Assembly (NCBI GenBank): GCA_003244055.1
Contig: QHBZ01000196.1
Span: 1-47,233, forward strand
DNA: 47,233 nt
Direction: 5' to 3'
From: Pseudonocardiales bacterium
GTDB taxonomy: Bacteria > Actinomycetota > Actinomycetes > Mycobacteriales > Pseudonocardiaceae
Under the pieces are notes generated by a model. The model ran no database searches. It was given only the letters and a program-made list of their open reading frames with translations, and had not been told where the DNA came from. The position numbers and the translations under genes were made by a program. Below, in pieces: positions 39,900-47,233 of the stretch (position 1 is the stretch's first letter; every line of letters starts with the position of its first letter).

Positions 39900-41597
39900 A
39901 TGCGCAAGGGCCTCGCCCTGCTGGTCGCGGTCGTGATGGCCGCTGGCATCGTCGTCCTGTGGCAGCCGGCCACCGCCGCCGCCCCGGCCCGCCGCCATCC
40001 GACCGCCCGGGTGTGCCCGGACAACGGCAAGCTGCTGGTCTGCTTCGCGATCCGCCAGACCGACACCGTGGTACCCAACCTCGCGGCCAACGCGCTGCCC
40101 AACGGGTTCGGACCAGCCGACCTGCGCAGCGCGTATGGCCTCACCACCACCGGCAGCGCCGCGATGACCGTCGCGATCGTCGACGCCTTCGACGACCCGC
40201 AAGCCGAATCCGACCTCGCCACCTACCGGTCCACCTTCAGCCTTCCGGCGTGCACCACCGCCAACGGTTGCTTCCGGAAAGTCAACCAGAGCGGGCAGGC
40301 CAGCCATCTGCCACGGACGGACACCGGCTGGGCCGGCGAGATCTCCCTGGACCTCGACATGGTGTCCGCGATCTGCCCGGACTGCCACGTCCTGCTGGTC
40401 GAGGCGAACAACCCCAGCACCACCAATCTCGGCACGGCAGTGAACACCGCGGCAAACCTGGGCGCGAAGTTCGTGTCCAACAGCTACGGCGGCCCGGAAA
40501 ACGGCTTCGAGAACAACTCCGATGCCTCGTACTTCAACCACCCCGGCGTGGTGATCACCGCAAGCACCGGCGACAACGGATTCGGCGTGTCCTACCCAGC
40601 GTCCGGCAAGGGCGTCACCGCGGTCGGCGGCAGCTCACTGACCCGCGACACCAGCACCCGCGGCTGGTCGGAGACGGTCTGGAACGGCGCGGGCTCGGGG
40701 TGCTCGGGATCGGTGGCCAAGCCCGCCTTCCAGGTCGGGCTCACCACCGGTTGCCCCAACCGCGCCGAGGCCGACGTCGCCGCGGTGGCCGACCCGCAGA
40801 CCGGCGTCGCCGTCTACCAGACCTTCGGCGACAACGGCTGGGCGGTTTACGGCGGCACCAGCGCGGCCAGCCCGATCATCGCCTCGGTGTACGCGCTGGC
40901 CGGCAACCCCGGCGCCACCGACTCACCCAACAGCTACCCATACGCCCACACCGGCGCGCTCAACGACGTCACCACCGGCAACAACGGCCCCTGCGGCGCG
41001 CCGCTGTGCACCGCCGGCGTCGGCTATGACGGCCCGACCGGACTCGGCACCCCGCAGGGTATCGCGGCATTCGCGGCCGTTCCCGTCGCTACGACGACTG
41101 GGCTCACTTCGTCGACCAACCCGTCGGTGTTCGGCCAGGCGGTGACAATGACGGCAACGGTGACCTCGCCGGCCGGCGCCCCGACCGGCAGCGTGACATT
41201 CGCCAGCGACGGCAACACGCTGGGCACGGTGGGCCTGGCCGGCGGAGCCGCCACCCTGATCACGGCGACCCTCCCGGCCGGCACCCACACGATCTCGGTG
41301 ACCTACGGCGGTGATGCGAACGTGAACCTCGCGCCAAGCACCGGCACGCTGACGCAGACCGTCAACACGGCCCCGCCGGCTTTGGAGGGTCTCTCCGATC
41401 CGAACGTCTCTCCCCTTATGAACGCCCTATCCGGCGTCATCAGGGACAACGCCGGCAACCAGATCATCGGTTTGGACCCCCCCTGCGCCATGACCGGCCC
41501 TTATCAAGGCCTCTCTGACACCGACAAACTGGTTAAATCGCGACAGCTGGGAGACGGGTGCCTGCAGTTCGTCACCACATATGACAGTCCCTCGTGA
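39900..41597 (+). CDS. Secreted sedolisin-family (S53) serine peptidase with Ig-like domain
   Basis: A 565-residue exported peptidase; GGAG lies 6 nt before the ATG. Signal peptide: GLALLVAVVMAAGIVVLW then ATAAA. Catalytic domain, residues 65-395: NGFGPADLRSAYGLT, AIVDAFDDPQAESDLATYR, the Glu/Asp pair in GWAGEISLDLDM, SNSYGG, STGDNGFG, and the Ser in YGGTSAASPI. There is no long pro-domain. Residues about 400-490: one Ig-like repeat (GQAVTMTATVTSPAG, GSVTFASDGNTLG, GTHTISVTYGGDANV). The last 70 residues (ALEGLSDPNVSPLMNALSGV) are unrecognised. Acidic-type serine carboxyl peptidases act outside the cell. Confidence 0.88.
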   Translation: MRKGLALLVAVVMAAGIVVLWQPATAAAPARRHPTARVCPDNGKLLVCFAIRQTDTVVPNLAANALPNGFGPADLRSAYGLTTTGSAAMTVAIVDAFDDPQAESDLATYRSTFSLPACTTANGCFRKVNQSGQASHLPRTDTGWAGEISLDLDMVSAICPDCHVLLVEANNPSTTNLGTAVNTAANLGAKFVSNSYGGPENGFENNSDASYFNHPGVVITASTGDNGFGVSYPASGKGVTAVGGSSLTRDTSTRGWSETVWNGAGSGCSGSVAKPAFQVGLTTGCPNRAEADVAAVADPQTGVAVYQTFGDNGWAVYGGTSAASPIIASVYALAGNPGATDSPNSYPYAHTGALNDVTTGNNGPCGAPLCTAGVGYDGPTGLGTPQGIAAFAAVPVATTTGLTSSTNPSVFGQAVTMTATVTSPAGAPTGSVTFASDGNTLGTVGLAGGAATLITATLPAGTHTISVTYGGDANVNLAPSTGTLTQTVNTAPPALEGLSDPNVSPLMNALSGVIRDNAGNQIIGLDPPCAMTGPYQGLSDTDKLVKSRQLGDGCLQFVTTYDSPS

Positions 41598-41644
41598 GGA
41601 CGTCTTCGCCGCGGTGCATACGATATTCAGCAATCCCCCGATTC

Positions 41645-42166
41645 CTATCGCACCGGTACGTCTATCTCGGCACCCATAATCGCGCCGACGGGAAGCGCTG
41701 GAAGTCCAGGACTGCCGATGGCGTTGCTTTCTTGATAATCTAGCAATGCATTCACGGCTTGCGCATTTGCACGCATGATGATTACGTGGAAGAGAATGGA
41801 ACGGCCTGGTGCAGGTGTTCCAAAGAGAACCGCACAGCTCCAAGCCTTACTATTTGTGTTTGTGTCACAAGGCCGCGCGTTCGGATAGATCTTGCTGTCA
41901 CCCGGAGGACGTATTGCGAGCCATAGCAACTCGCCGCCTCCGATGTTCTCGAAAGAGCCGCTTGCGGAGAGAACACGAGCGTTGGGACTGCGGGGATCCG
42001 GTCTCGCGCCAGTGCTGGTAACCTTGACGCGCGTCGGATGCAGCAATCCCATCCACTTGTCGGCAGTTTCAACCAGGCCGACGATTGTCACTGTAGTAGC
42101 GATAAGGGCAGTCGCAGCGACGATTCCCGCAGTTCGGCGATTAGCCTTCTTTGTCGGGGATGACAT
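41645..42166 (-). CDS. Hypothetical membrane-anchored protein
   Basis: From the ATG at 42164-42166 (GGGAGA just upstream) 173 residues. A basic N-terminus (SSPTKKANRRT) precedes one hydrophobic segment, AGIVAATALIATTVTIVGLV, which fits a signal anchor. The outside part begins ETADKWMGLLHPTRVKVTST and contains GSFENIGGGELLWLAIRPPG, two Cys (in ARPCDTN and WSCAVLF) and a final AIMGAEIDVPV. I do not recognise a family. The gene starts 43 bp after the lytic transglycosylase gene ends, same strand, so co-transcription is possible. Confidence 0.6.
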   Translation of the reverse strand: MSSPTKKANRRTAGIVAATALIATTVTIVGLVETADKWMGLLHPTRVKVTSTGARPDPRSPNARVLSASGSFENIGGGELLWLAIRPPGDSKIYPNARPCDTNTNSKAWSCAVLFGTPAPGRSILFHVIIMRANAQAVNALLDYQESNAIGSPGLPALPVGAIMGAEIDVPVR

Positions 42167-42209
42167 GGGTCTCCCGTTGTAGACATTGCGACCAAGGGCG
42201 GTTTCCCGG

Positions 42210-43508
42210 TCACGGTTTGAACGCACTCATCGGCGTCGGAGTGGTCGTCGGCGAGGGTGGCGTTGGTGCCGGCTCGATGGTCGGGGTGGGGGTCGCTGGC
42301 GGCGATGGGCTGGTGGTCGTTGGCGATGGTGACGGCGAACTGGTTGTCGTGGGCGGTGGCGTCGTCGTGGGCGGCGGCGTTGACGTGGGCGGCGGCGTTG
42401 ACGTGGGCGACGGCGTGGTCACCGGTGGCAGTGGTGACGCACTCGTGGTCGTCGTGGGGGGTGTCGTTGTGGTCACCGGCAACGGTGGCGGAGTCGTTGT
42501 CATGGTGGGGGGAGCCGGGGCGAGCGGCGCGGGTTGGGTAGTGGCTATTGGTGCGAGCGCTGCTAGCAGGGAAGCGTCCGTAACGAGGGTGCGGCCGCCG
42601 TTGCCGGTAGTTCCCGGCGGGATCGGTCCGGGTGCGGACGGTGTCGGGGTGACGCCGGTCAGGTAGGCATGGGCCCACTGCAGCACGATGTCGACGTAGG
42701 TTGTGGAGTGGTTGTAGCGGAAGACAGCCGCTTGCTGCTGTGCCGGATCGGCGAGGTCGGTGCCTGCGGAGCACAAGTAGATGCCAGTGGTGATGGTGGC
42801 GTCATAGATGTTGTTGGGGTTGGCGACACCGTCGCCGTTGCCATCGACACCAAAGGCACGCCAACTGGCGGGGATGAACTGCATCGGGCCCACCGCTCGA
42901 TCCCAGACCGGGTCCCCATCCAACTGACCATGGTCGGTGTCGGAGATGGCAGCGACGCCCGGCGAACCGTCCAGCCGTGGGCCCAGGATCGGTCCCAGGG
43001 TGTTACCGAAGGCATCGAGGCGCCCGTCGCTGGCATGATTGGACTCGATACGCCCGATCCCGGCCAACACCGACCACGACAGGTGACAGCCCGGCCGGAT
43101 GGCCGCCAAGGTCCGCTGGGCGAACTGGTAGGCATCAAGCACCACACCCGGGATCCCTAGCGGTCCATCGGGCAGGTTCGGTGGAGTCGGGATCCCCGCT
43201 GGCGGGGTGCTGACGGGATCACCCGACACCGAGCCCGGGGCCACCCCGTCACCAGGCAGCGCTGCACTGGGAACGGCGTCGCTGGTCATCGGGTCGGCAG
43301 GCAGCGTCCCGGTGACCCCGAGCCCAGCTGGATCTGCGAGACGGCCCACGGGATACCCGTCAACGGTCGATACCGGGGCACTCAGGATCGCGACCGGCAC
43401 CCCCACGCTGAGGAGCAGACCGATCAAGGCCACGACCGCCCGGGTGCGGCGCCCGTGCACCACCAGCCGCGGTGCAGGTGGGTGGTCGATGCGGTGGCGG
43501 GGGGTCAT
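42210..43508 (-). CDS. Secreted lytic murein transglycosylase with Pro/Thr-rich tail
   Basis: A 432-residue exported protein. Signal-anchor: TRAVVALIGLLLSVGVPVAI. Catalytic domain, residues about 125-275: LSWSVLAGIGRIESNHASDG with the catalytic Glu, then RAVGPMQFIPASWRAFGVDG, NGDGVANPNNIYDATITTGI, YLCSAG and QQAAVFRYNHSTTYVDIVL. This is the actinobacterial MltB/SLT-like arrangement that cuts peptidoglycan between MurNAc and GlcNAc. Residues 300-432 are a long Pro/Thr/Ser tail (TTPPTTTTSASPLPP and similar tandem units), an obvious substrate for O-mannosylation by the PMT in this window and a likely wall-spanning spacer. Confidence 0.9.
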   Translation of the reverse strand: MTPRHRIDHPPAPRLVVHGRRTRAVVALIGLLLSVGVPVAILSAPVSTVDGYPVGRLADPAGLGVTGTLPADPMTSDAVPSAALPGDGVAPGSVSGDPVSTPPAGIPTPPNLPDGPLGIPGVVLDAYQFAQRTLAAIRPGCHLSWSVLAGIGRIESNHASDGRLDAFGNTLGPILGPRLDGSPGVAAISDTDHGQLDGDPVWDRAVGPMQFIPASWRAFGVDGNGDGVANPNNIYDATITTGIYLCSAGTDLADPAQQQAAVFRYNHSTTYVDIVLQWAHAYLTGVTPTPSAPGPIPPGTTGNGGRTLVTDASLLAALAPIATTQPAPLAPAPPTMTTTPPPLPVTTTTPPTTTTSASPLPPVTTPSPTSTPPPTSTPPPTTTPPPTTTSSPSPSPTTTSPSPPATPTPTIEPAPTPPSPTTTPTPMSAFKP

Positions 43509-43556
43509 GACGTCCTTACCGTTGCTGGGTGCGTCGGTTGTGGGGTGCTGGTGGGG

Positions 43557-44399
<843 letters not shown>

Positions 44400-44473
44400 G
44401 ACGTCAGACTCCTCGATTTCAGGTCGTCGGGCCTTCTGCCGGGTGTCGGTCACTCGCCCACTCAGCGCTGCCC

Positions 44474-44564
44474 TTCCAGGGGGACGCTGCCTCCCGAAAG
44501 TGAACGAGAGAAGGCCGGCAGCAGGCGGTAGAATTACTACCAACCCCACAAGGGACAGCTACTT
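44474..44564 (-). repeat. Dispersed 90-bp element, copy C (upstream of pstB)
   Basis: Minus-strand reading: AAGTAGCTGTCCCTTGTGGG, TAGTAATT, then GTTCACTTTCGGGAGGCA, 45 nt from TGTGGGG to GTTCAC. It is 75 bp upstream of the pstB GTG and co-oriented. Conserved frame: [20 protein letters not shown]. Confidence 0.8.
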
Positions 44565-44661
44565 ACCGCCGCTGATCGACTGTCAGGACCTGTTAAAGCG
44601 CCAGACACTAATAATTACATCCTGCCGGTCACTCGCGCGTCAGGTGTGTCGCCCCCGACAG

Positions 44662-45480
44662 TCAGAGCCGACTCTTTTTACGTTGCAACCAGAGAACTAA
44701 GACCAGACCCGCGGCCAGGAGGATCAAACCTCCGAGAAAGAGGACCGCGATTGGAGCGCCGGTGTTCGCCAGGCCGCCCGTCGCTGCCGTGTTTTGCGTC
44801 CCACCGCCTGTGTCAGACGGTGTGTTCGTACCCCCGTTGTCGGTCGTGCTCGTCGGGGCAGGGGTAGCGCTGTCCGACGGCGTGTCGGTCGGAGTAGCTG
44901 TGGGAGACGAGGTCGGCGACGGGCTCGGGCTCGACGACGGACTCGGTGACGGGCTCGGGCTCGACGACGGACTCGGGCTCGGCGACGACGAAGAAGCGCC
45001 GGTGTTGTAGTGCGTGGAGTCGGTGAAGAATTGGGAACCGATGAAGGTGGCGAACTCCTGATTTCCGTCGTTCTGGCAGTGCACAGTGAACTGGTACTCA
45101 CCAGGTGTCACCTGCTGCAGACCCCGGTCGACGACGGCCTGCAGGAGGCTGTTGTCTTCGCCGACCTCGAAGGGATCGGTCAGCGACAGGGTGATTGCTT
45201 CCGGCTGGTGGGTAACATAAGGGTTGGCCGGTGGGAAAGGCTGGTTCGACCCACCAATCGGCCCCACAACCGTCATCAGGTCCTGGGTGGTGCCCGCCGG
45301 GCAGCCGCCAGACGTAGTCGCCGTCACAATGGTCTGGTCACTGCCAGTCGATGGACGAAACGTGAGGGTGCCTACTGGTCCGGTGGCGCTGGCCACCCCG
45401 TTGCTGATGAGCAACGACCCCCCAGCGACAGCGACCGCCGCGACCGCCATCGTAAACCTGGTCAAGAATCTCTTCTTATC
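44662..45480 (-). CDS. LANTG-anchored surface protein
   Basis: About 272 residues from the GTG at 45478-45480 (GGAAGA 7 nt upstream; an ATG 36 bp earlier lacks a site). Signal peptide RFLTRFTMAVAAVAVAGGSL. Residues 30-165: extracellular domain starting TGPVGTLTFRPSTGSDQTIV with two Cys (GGCPAG, VHCQND) and a GEYQFTVHCQND strand. Then a long Ser/Pro and Thr/Pro spacer (SPSPSPSSSPSP units). C-terminus: LANTG, a 22-residue hydrophobic span (APIAVLFLGGLILLAAG) and RKKSRL, a complete LAxTG sorting signal as used by class E sortases. The next gene upstream on the same strand encodes a sortase-like protein. Confidence 0.88.
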   Translation of the reverse strand, partial: DKKRFLTRFTMAVAAVAVAGGSLLISNGVASATGPVGTLTFRPSTGSDQTIVTATTSGGCPAGTTQDLMTVVGPIGGSNQPFPPANPYVTHQPEAITLSLTDPFEVGEDNSLLQAVVDRGLQQVTPGEYQFTVHCQNDGNQEFATFIGSQFFTDSTHYNTGASSSSPSPSPSSSPSPSPSPSSSPSPSPTSSPTATPTDTPSDSATPAPTSTTDNGGTNTPSDTGGGTQNTAATGGLANTGAPIAVLFLGGLILLAAGLVLVLWLQRKKSRL

Positions 45481-45653
45481 CACAGAATTATTCTTCCAGT
45501 CGAGGGATTGAATCATGCCAGGGAAAGCGCCGGACTAGTCTCCGGGACCCGCAGTATCGATGCCATTACTTGCGTCAGCCTGGATTGCATCGCTGCCGCA
45601 GTCGTAACGCGCATGAGCGGGCGAACCATCGGGAACCTCCATTCCAGGGGTGG

Positions 45654-46697
45654 TCACAGCATGTTCGGCAATAAGGCCGCAATCTGGTCTGACATGGTCA
45701 ATCCCAGCGCGACGAGCACCGGCAAGCCGATCACCCAGGCCTGCCACAGTCCCGTCTGGAAACGGACCCACACAGTGGCGACCGCGGCAGCGACCAGCAA
45801 CATTGACCACCCGACGAGGTCCAGCAACCCCGAGTTGTCGCCCGCCATCAGGGCATCAGCCGCCGGTAGAGCCGCTGTTGGCAGCTGGGCGGGTCTGGAC
45901 TGGGCGGCTGTGACCAGCTTCGCGTCGACCCGAAGCACGTCGGCGGGGGCCAACGCCGGCCCGTCGGTGGTCACCAGGGTGAGCCGACCCTGGCCACTGG
46001 GCAGCGCGGGTGGTAGCGGATCACCGGCGCGCCGTACATCGAGCACCTTGAAGGAGTGCTTGCCCTGCCCGGTGGTCACGGTGATCTGGTCCCCGGCGTG
46101 CAGCTGGCCTAGGGACCTGAACGGTTCGCCATAGGTCGCGCGCCGCCCGGCGATCACGCTGATGCCGACCTGGCCTGGAAGCGGGGTGTCTCGCCTATGA
46201 CCCGGACCGGCCATCGTAGTGGTCGATGAGGTGCCCTCCACGACCACTTCCCGCAGGTGCAATGCCGGGATCTCCAGCAGGGCGACCGGGGCTCCCGCAG
46301 TCAACGGCTTGTTCGCGTCATCGAGCGGACCGACCGGCGCCAGCCCGAAGTCAGGGCCCTGGGCAAGCTCGATGCGGAACTGGGGGGCGAGCTGAGCCTG
46401 ATCGCGGTCGTGCCGCAGATTGCCCAGCACTGTCAGTTCGATCAGGAAGGTCAGCGCCAGGACCGCGAAGATACCCAACACCTGACCGGCCAGCCGAAAC
46501 TCAGGTCTGCTGAGGGGCAGCGGGGCAGCCACCGGTTGGGGTCGCTCGCCGCGCTGTGCCGGTTGCTCATCCACCTGGTGGCGCTCCTGCAGCGCGGCAG
46601 CGCCTGGCCGGTGGTCGGCGCGCTCGTACCCATGCCGCTGGCGGGATGTTCCGGCGAAAATGCGCCGGAATCCTTCAGCCGGGACTCGGGTGGTCAC
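45654..46697 (-). CDS. Sortase-like membrane protein lacking the catalytic His and Cys
   Basis: A 347-residue protein. One membrane span at 73-92 (VLGIFAVLALTFLIELTVLG), a sortase-type beta-barrel at about 135-262, and two or three further spans at 290-345. Barrel landmarks align with class E/F sortases: VALLEIPALHLREVVVEGTS, PLPGQVGISVIAGRRATYGE, LHAGDQITVTTGQG, GRLTLVTTDGP, DVLRVDAKL. The catalytic His expected in 'AGHRxT' is Arg185 and the Cys expected in 'TLVTC' is Thr244; Arg256 is kept. It thus cannot be a normal transpeptidase. It sits between an Ig-like protein gene and the LANTG protein gene on one strand, so a role in handling those proteins is likely. Confidence 0.75.
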   Translation of the reverse strand: MTTRVPAEGFRRIFAGTSRQRHGYERADHRPGAAALQERHQVDEQPAQRGERPQPVAAPLPLSRPEFRLAGQVLGIFAVLALTFLIELTVLGNLRHDRDQAQLAPQFRIELAQGPDFGLAPVGPLDDANKPLTAGAPVALLEIPALHLREVVVEGTSSTTTMAGPGHRRDTPLPGQVGISVIAGRRATYGEPFRSLGQLHAGDQITVTTGQGKHSFKVLDVRRAGDPLPPALPSGQGRLTLVTTDGPALAPADVLRVDAKLVTAAQSRPAQLPTAALPAADALMAGDNSGLLDLVGWSMLLVAAAVATVWVRFQTGLWQAWVIGLPVLVALGLTMSDQIAALLPNML

Positions 46698-46766
46698 GAT
46701 GCGAGCCGCTTCCGGATCGAAAGAAGGGCCAGGCGGGGCTGTCGGTGCATGAAATTCCCTTGCCAG

Positions 46767-46811
46767 CCGTGAGCGGGAACCGGTGAGAAAACCACCGATC
46801 CCCGCTCACGG
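46767..46811. terminator. Long hairpin between the sortase-like and Ig-like genes
   Basis: CCGTGAGCGGG (46767-46777) pairs with CCCGCTCACGG (46801-46811), with an inner CGGTG/CACCG stem. It is 90-110 bp downstream of the Ig-like stop and upstream of the sortase-like start, so it could terminate the first transcript or attenuate entry to the second. Confidence 0.5.
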
Positions 46812-46865
46812 GTAGTTCTCAGATAGCGGTCAGAGATGCTGTCCGCCGTGGATGGACTGGCTGAA

Positions 46866-46904
46866 TTGCTGGCCCCTGAGCACGGAACACCCGGGGGCCA
46901 GCAA
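46866..46904 (-). terminator. Terminator hairpin of the Ig-like gene
   Basis: TTGCTGGCCCC (46866-46876) pairs perfectly with GGGGCCAGCAA (46894-46904). It lies 5 bp after the Ig-like stop codon in the direction of transcription. A strong intrinsic terminator is likely. Confidence 0.65.
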
Positions 46905-46909
46905 CAGTT

Positions 46910-47233
46910 CTAGAACGTGAACGTCACAGTGTTCGACGTTGACGGCTTGAACTTCGCCGCGTTCTTCGGAGTGAATACTGCTGTCACCGAGTGGTGGCCG
47001 GCAGGAAGGGTCGTGAAGGGCCCGACGGCGACGCCACCGAACACCGGCACCGGACCACCGATGTTGTTCCCGTTGTCCTGGAACTGCACGGTTCCGGCCG
47101 CGTTAAACGGATCCACGTTCGCGATGGGGATCGCGAAGCCCCCCAACCCGAAGGGCAGCGGAACCTCGATCACAGACAGCGTGGTCGTCGTGGCCTTTGC
47201 CCCAGGTACTGGGGTAGCCGTAGGCGTCGCGGT
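46910..47233 (-). CDS. Ig-like-repeat exported protein, C-terminal part (runs off the window)
   Basis: The frame is open from the window edge to the stop at 46910 (108 codons). It starts in a Thr/Ala/Pro linker (TATPTATPVPGAKATTTLSV) and contains one complete Ig-like repeat: NAAGTVQFQDNGNNIGGPVP, GPFTTLPAGHHSVTAVFTPK, AAKFKPSTSNTVTFTF. The GTVQFxD and LPAGxHxxxAVFTP signature is shared with the secreted protein at 23051-23785 and with the tail of the sedolisin. No sorting signal follows, so the protein ends in the Ig-like fold. Upstream domains are not visible. Confidence 0.85.
   Translation of the reverse strand, partial: TATPTATPVPGAKATTTTLSVIEVPLPFGLGGFAIPIANVDPFNAAGTVQFQDNGNNIGGPVPVFGGVAVGPFTTLPAGHHSVTAVFTPKNAAKFKPSTSNTVTFTF

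Noticed and set aside
42340-42480. Tandem GTGGGCGGCGGCGTTGAC-like repeats as a CRISPR or VNTR locus
   Set aside because: They are the reverse strand of the Pro/Thr-rich tail codons of the lytic transglycosylase; no spacer structure or cas genes.
44474-44564. Calling the GTTCAC block a proven PHO box
   Set aside because: Only one clear GTTCAC unit is present per copy; a PHO box needs tandem units with fixed spacing. The phosphate link is therefore left as inference.

Overview
The window is high-GC actinobacterial DNA. An ArgR-free but very typical actinobacterial gene set points to the Pseudonocardiales/Mycobacteriales side of the phylum: an XRE/DUF397 pair, a DUF574-type SAM methyltransferase, an AdaA-AlkA fusion next to ogt, a decaprenyl-phosphate phosphoribosyltransferase (arabinogalactan precursor synthesis), a protein O-mannosyltransferase and a LAxTG-type cell-wall anchor. 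The lineage is an inference from gene content; no rRNA or tRNA gene was seen.

Layout. 1-5.8 kb: small accessory genes and wreckage (an ABM-domain fragment, a BrnT-like toxin/antitoxin pair, VapC with a beheaded VapB, rnhA, a NYN/LOTUS RNA-binding protein, a small secreted protein, a lipase N-terminus, a GNAT gene and an ATP-grasp gene lacking its middle). 5.7-12.7 kb: a DUF4383 membrane protein, three DHA2-type drug exporters and a TetR regulator with two recognisable operators. 12.6-17.7 kb: alkylation repair (alkA, ogt), a class 3 lipase, a SAM methyltransferase and an XRE/DUF397 pair. 18.4-22.5 kb: molybdate region, with a decayed molybdenum-storage-protein gene, a TOBE/HTH regulator, modA and a modB-modC fusion, followed by a remnant nucleotidyltransferase unit flanked by a direct repeat of the modC 3' end. 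23-26.4 kb: Ig-like secreted protein, DUF218 protein, a PhoB/OmpR-type DNA-binding protein and a coiled-coil protein. 26.8-37.8 kb: a cell-envelope glycosylation island (GT2, GtrA, two paralogous GT-C-like membrane proteins, PIG-V-like mannosyltransferase, UbiA/DPPR synthase, PMT, GT2-GtrA fusion). 37.8-39 kb: a frameshifted RelBE-like pair and a heptad-repeat protein. 39-47.2 kb: secreted and surface proteins (lipoprotein, sedolisin, lytic transglycosylase, LANTG-anchored protein, a sortase-like protein without the catalytic His and Cys, an Ig-like protein running off the end) plus an orphan pstB.

The most interesting observation is a dispersed element of about 90 bp, present in five or six clear and one weaker copies (23824, 25275, 26592, 30591, 36271, 39682, 44474). 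Every copy lies just upstream of, and points in the same direction as, a gene for an envelope, secreted, regulatory or phosphate-transport function. A TGTGGGG block and a GTTCAC block are separated by exactly 45 nt in six copies and 44 in one, and the sequence between them keeps an open frame for a hydrophobic peptide in all copies. It may be a regulon element, a leader-peptide module or a small mobile sequence; one copy stands before a PhoB-like regulator and one before pstB.

A second theme is gene decay: many genes carry frameshifts or internal deletions. Some single-base shifts could be sequencing errors, but the internal deletions and the 11-bp duplication in the GT2 gene are not explained that way.
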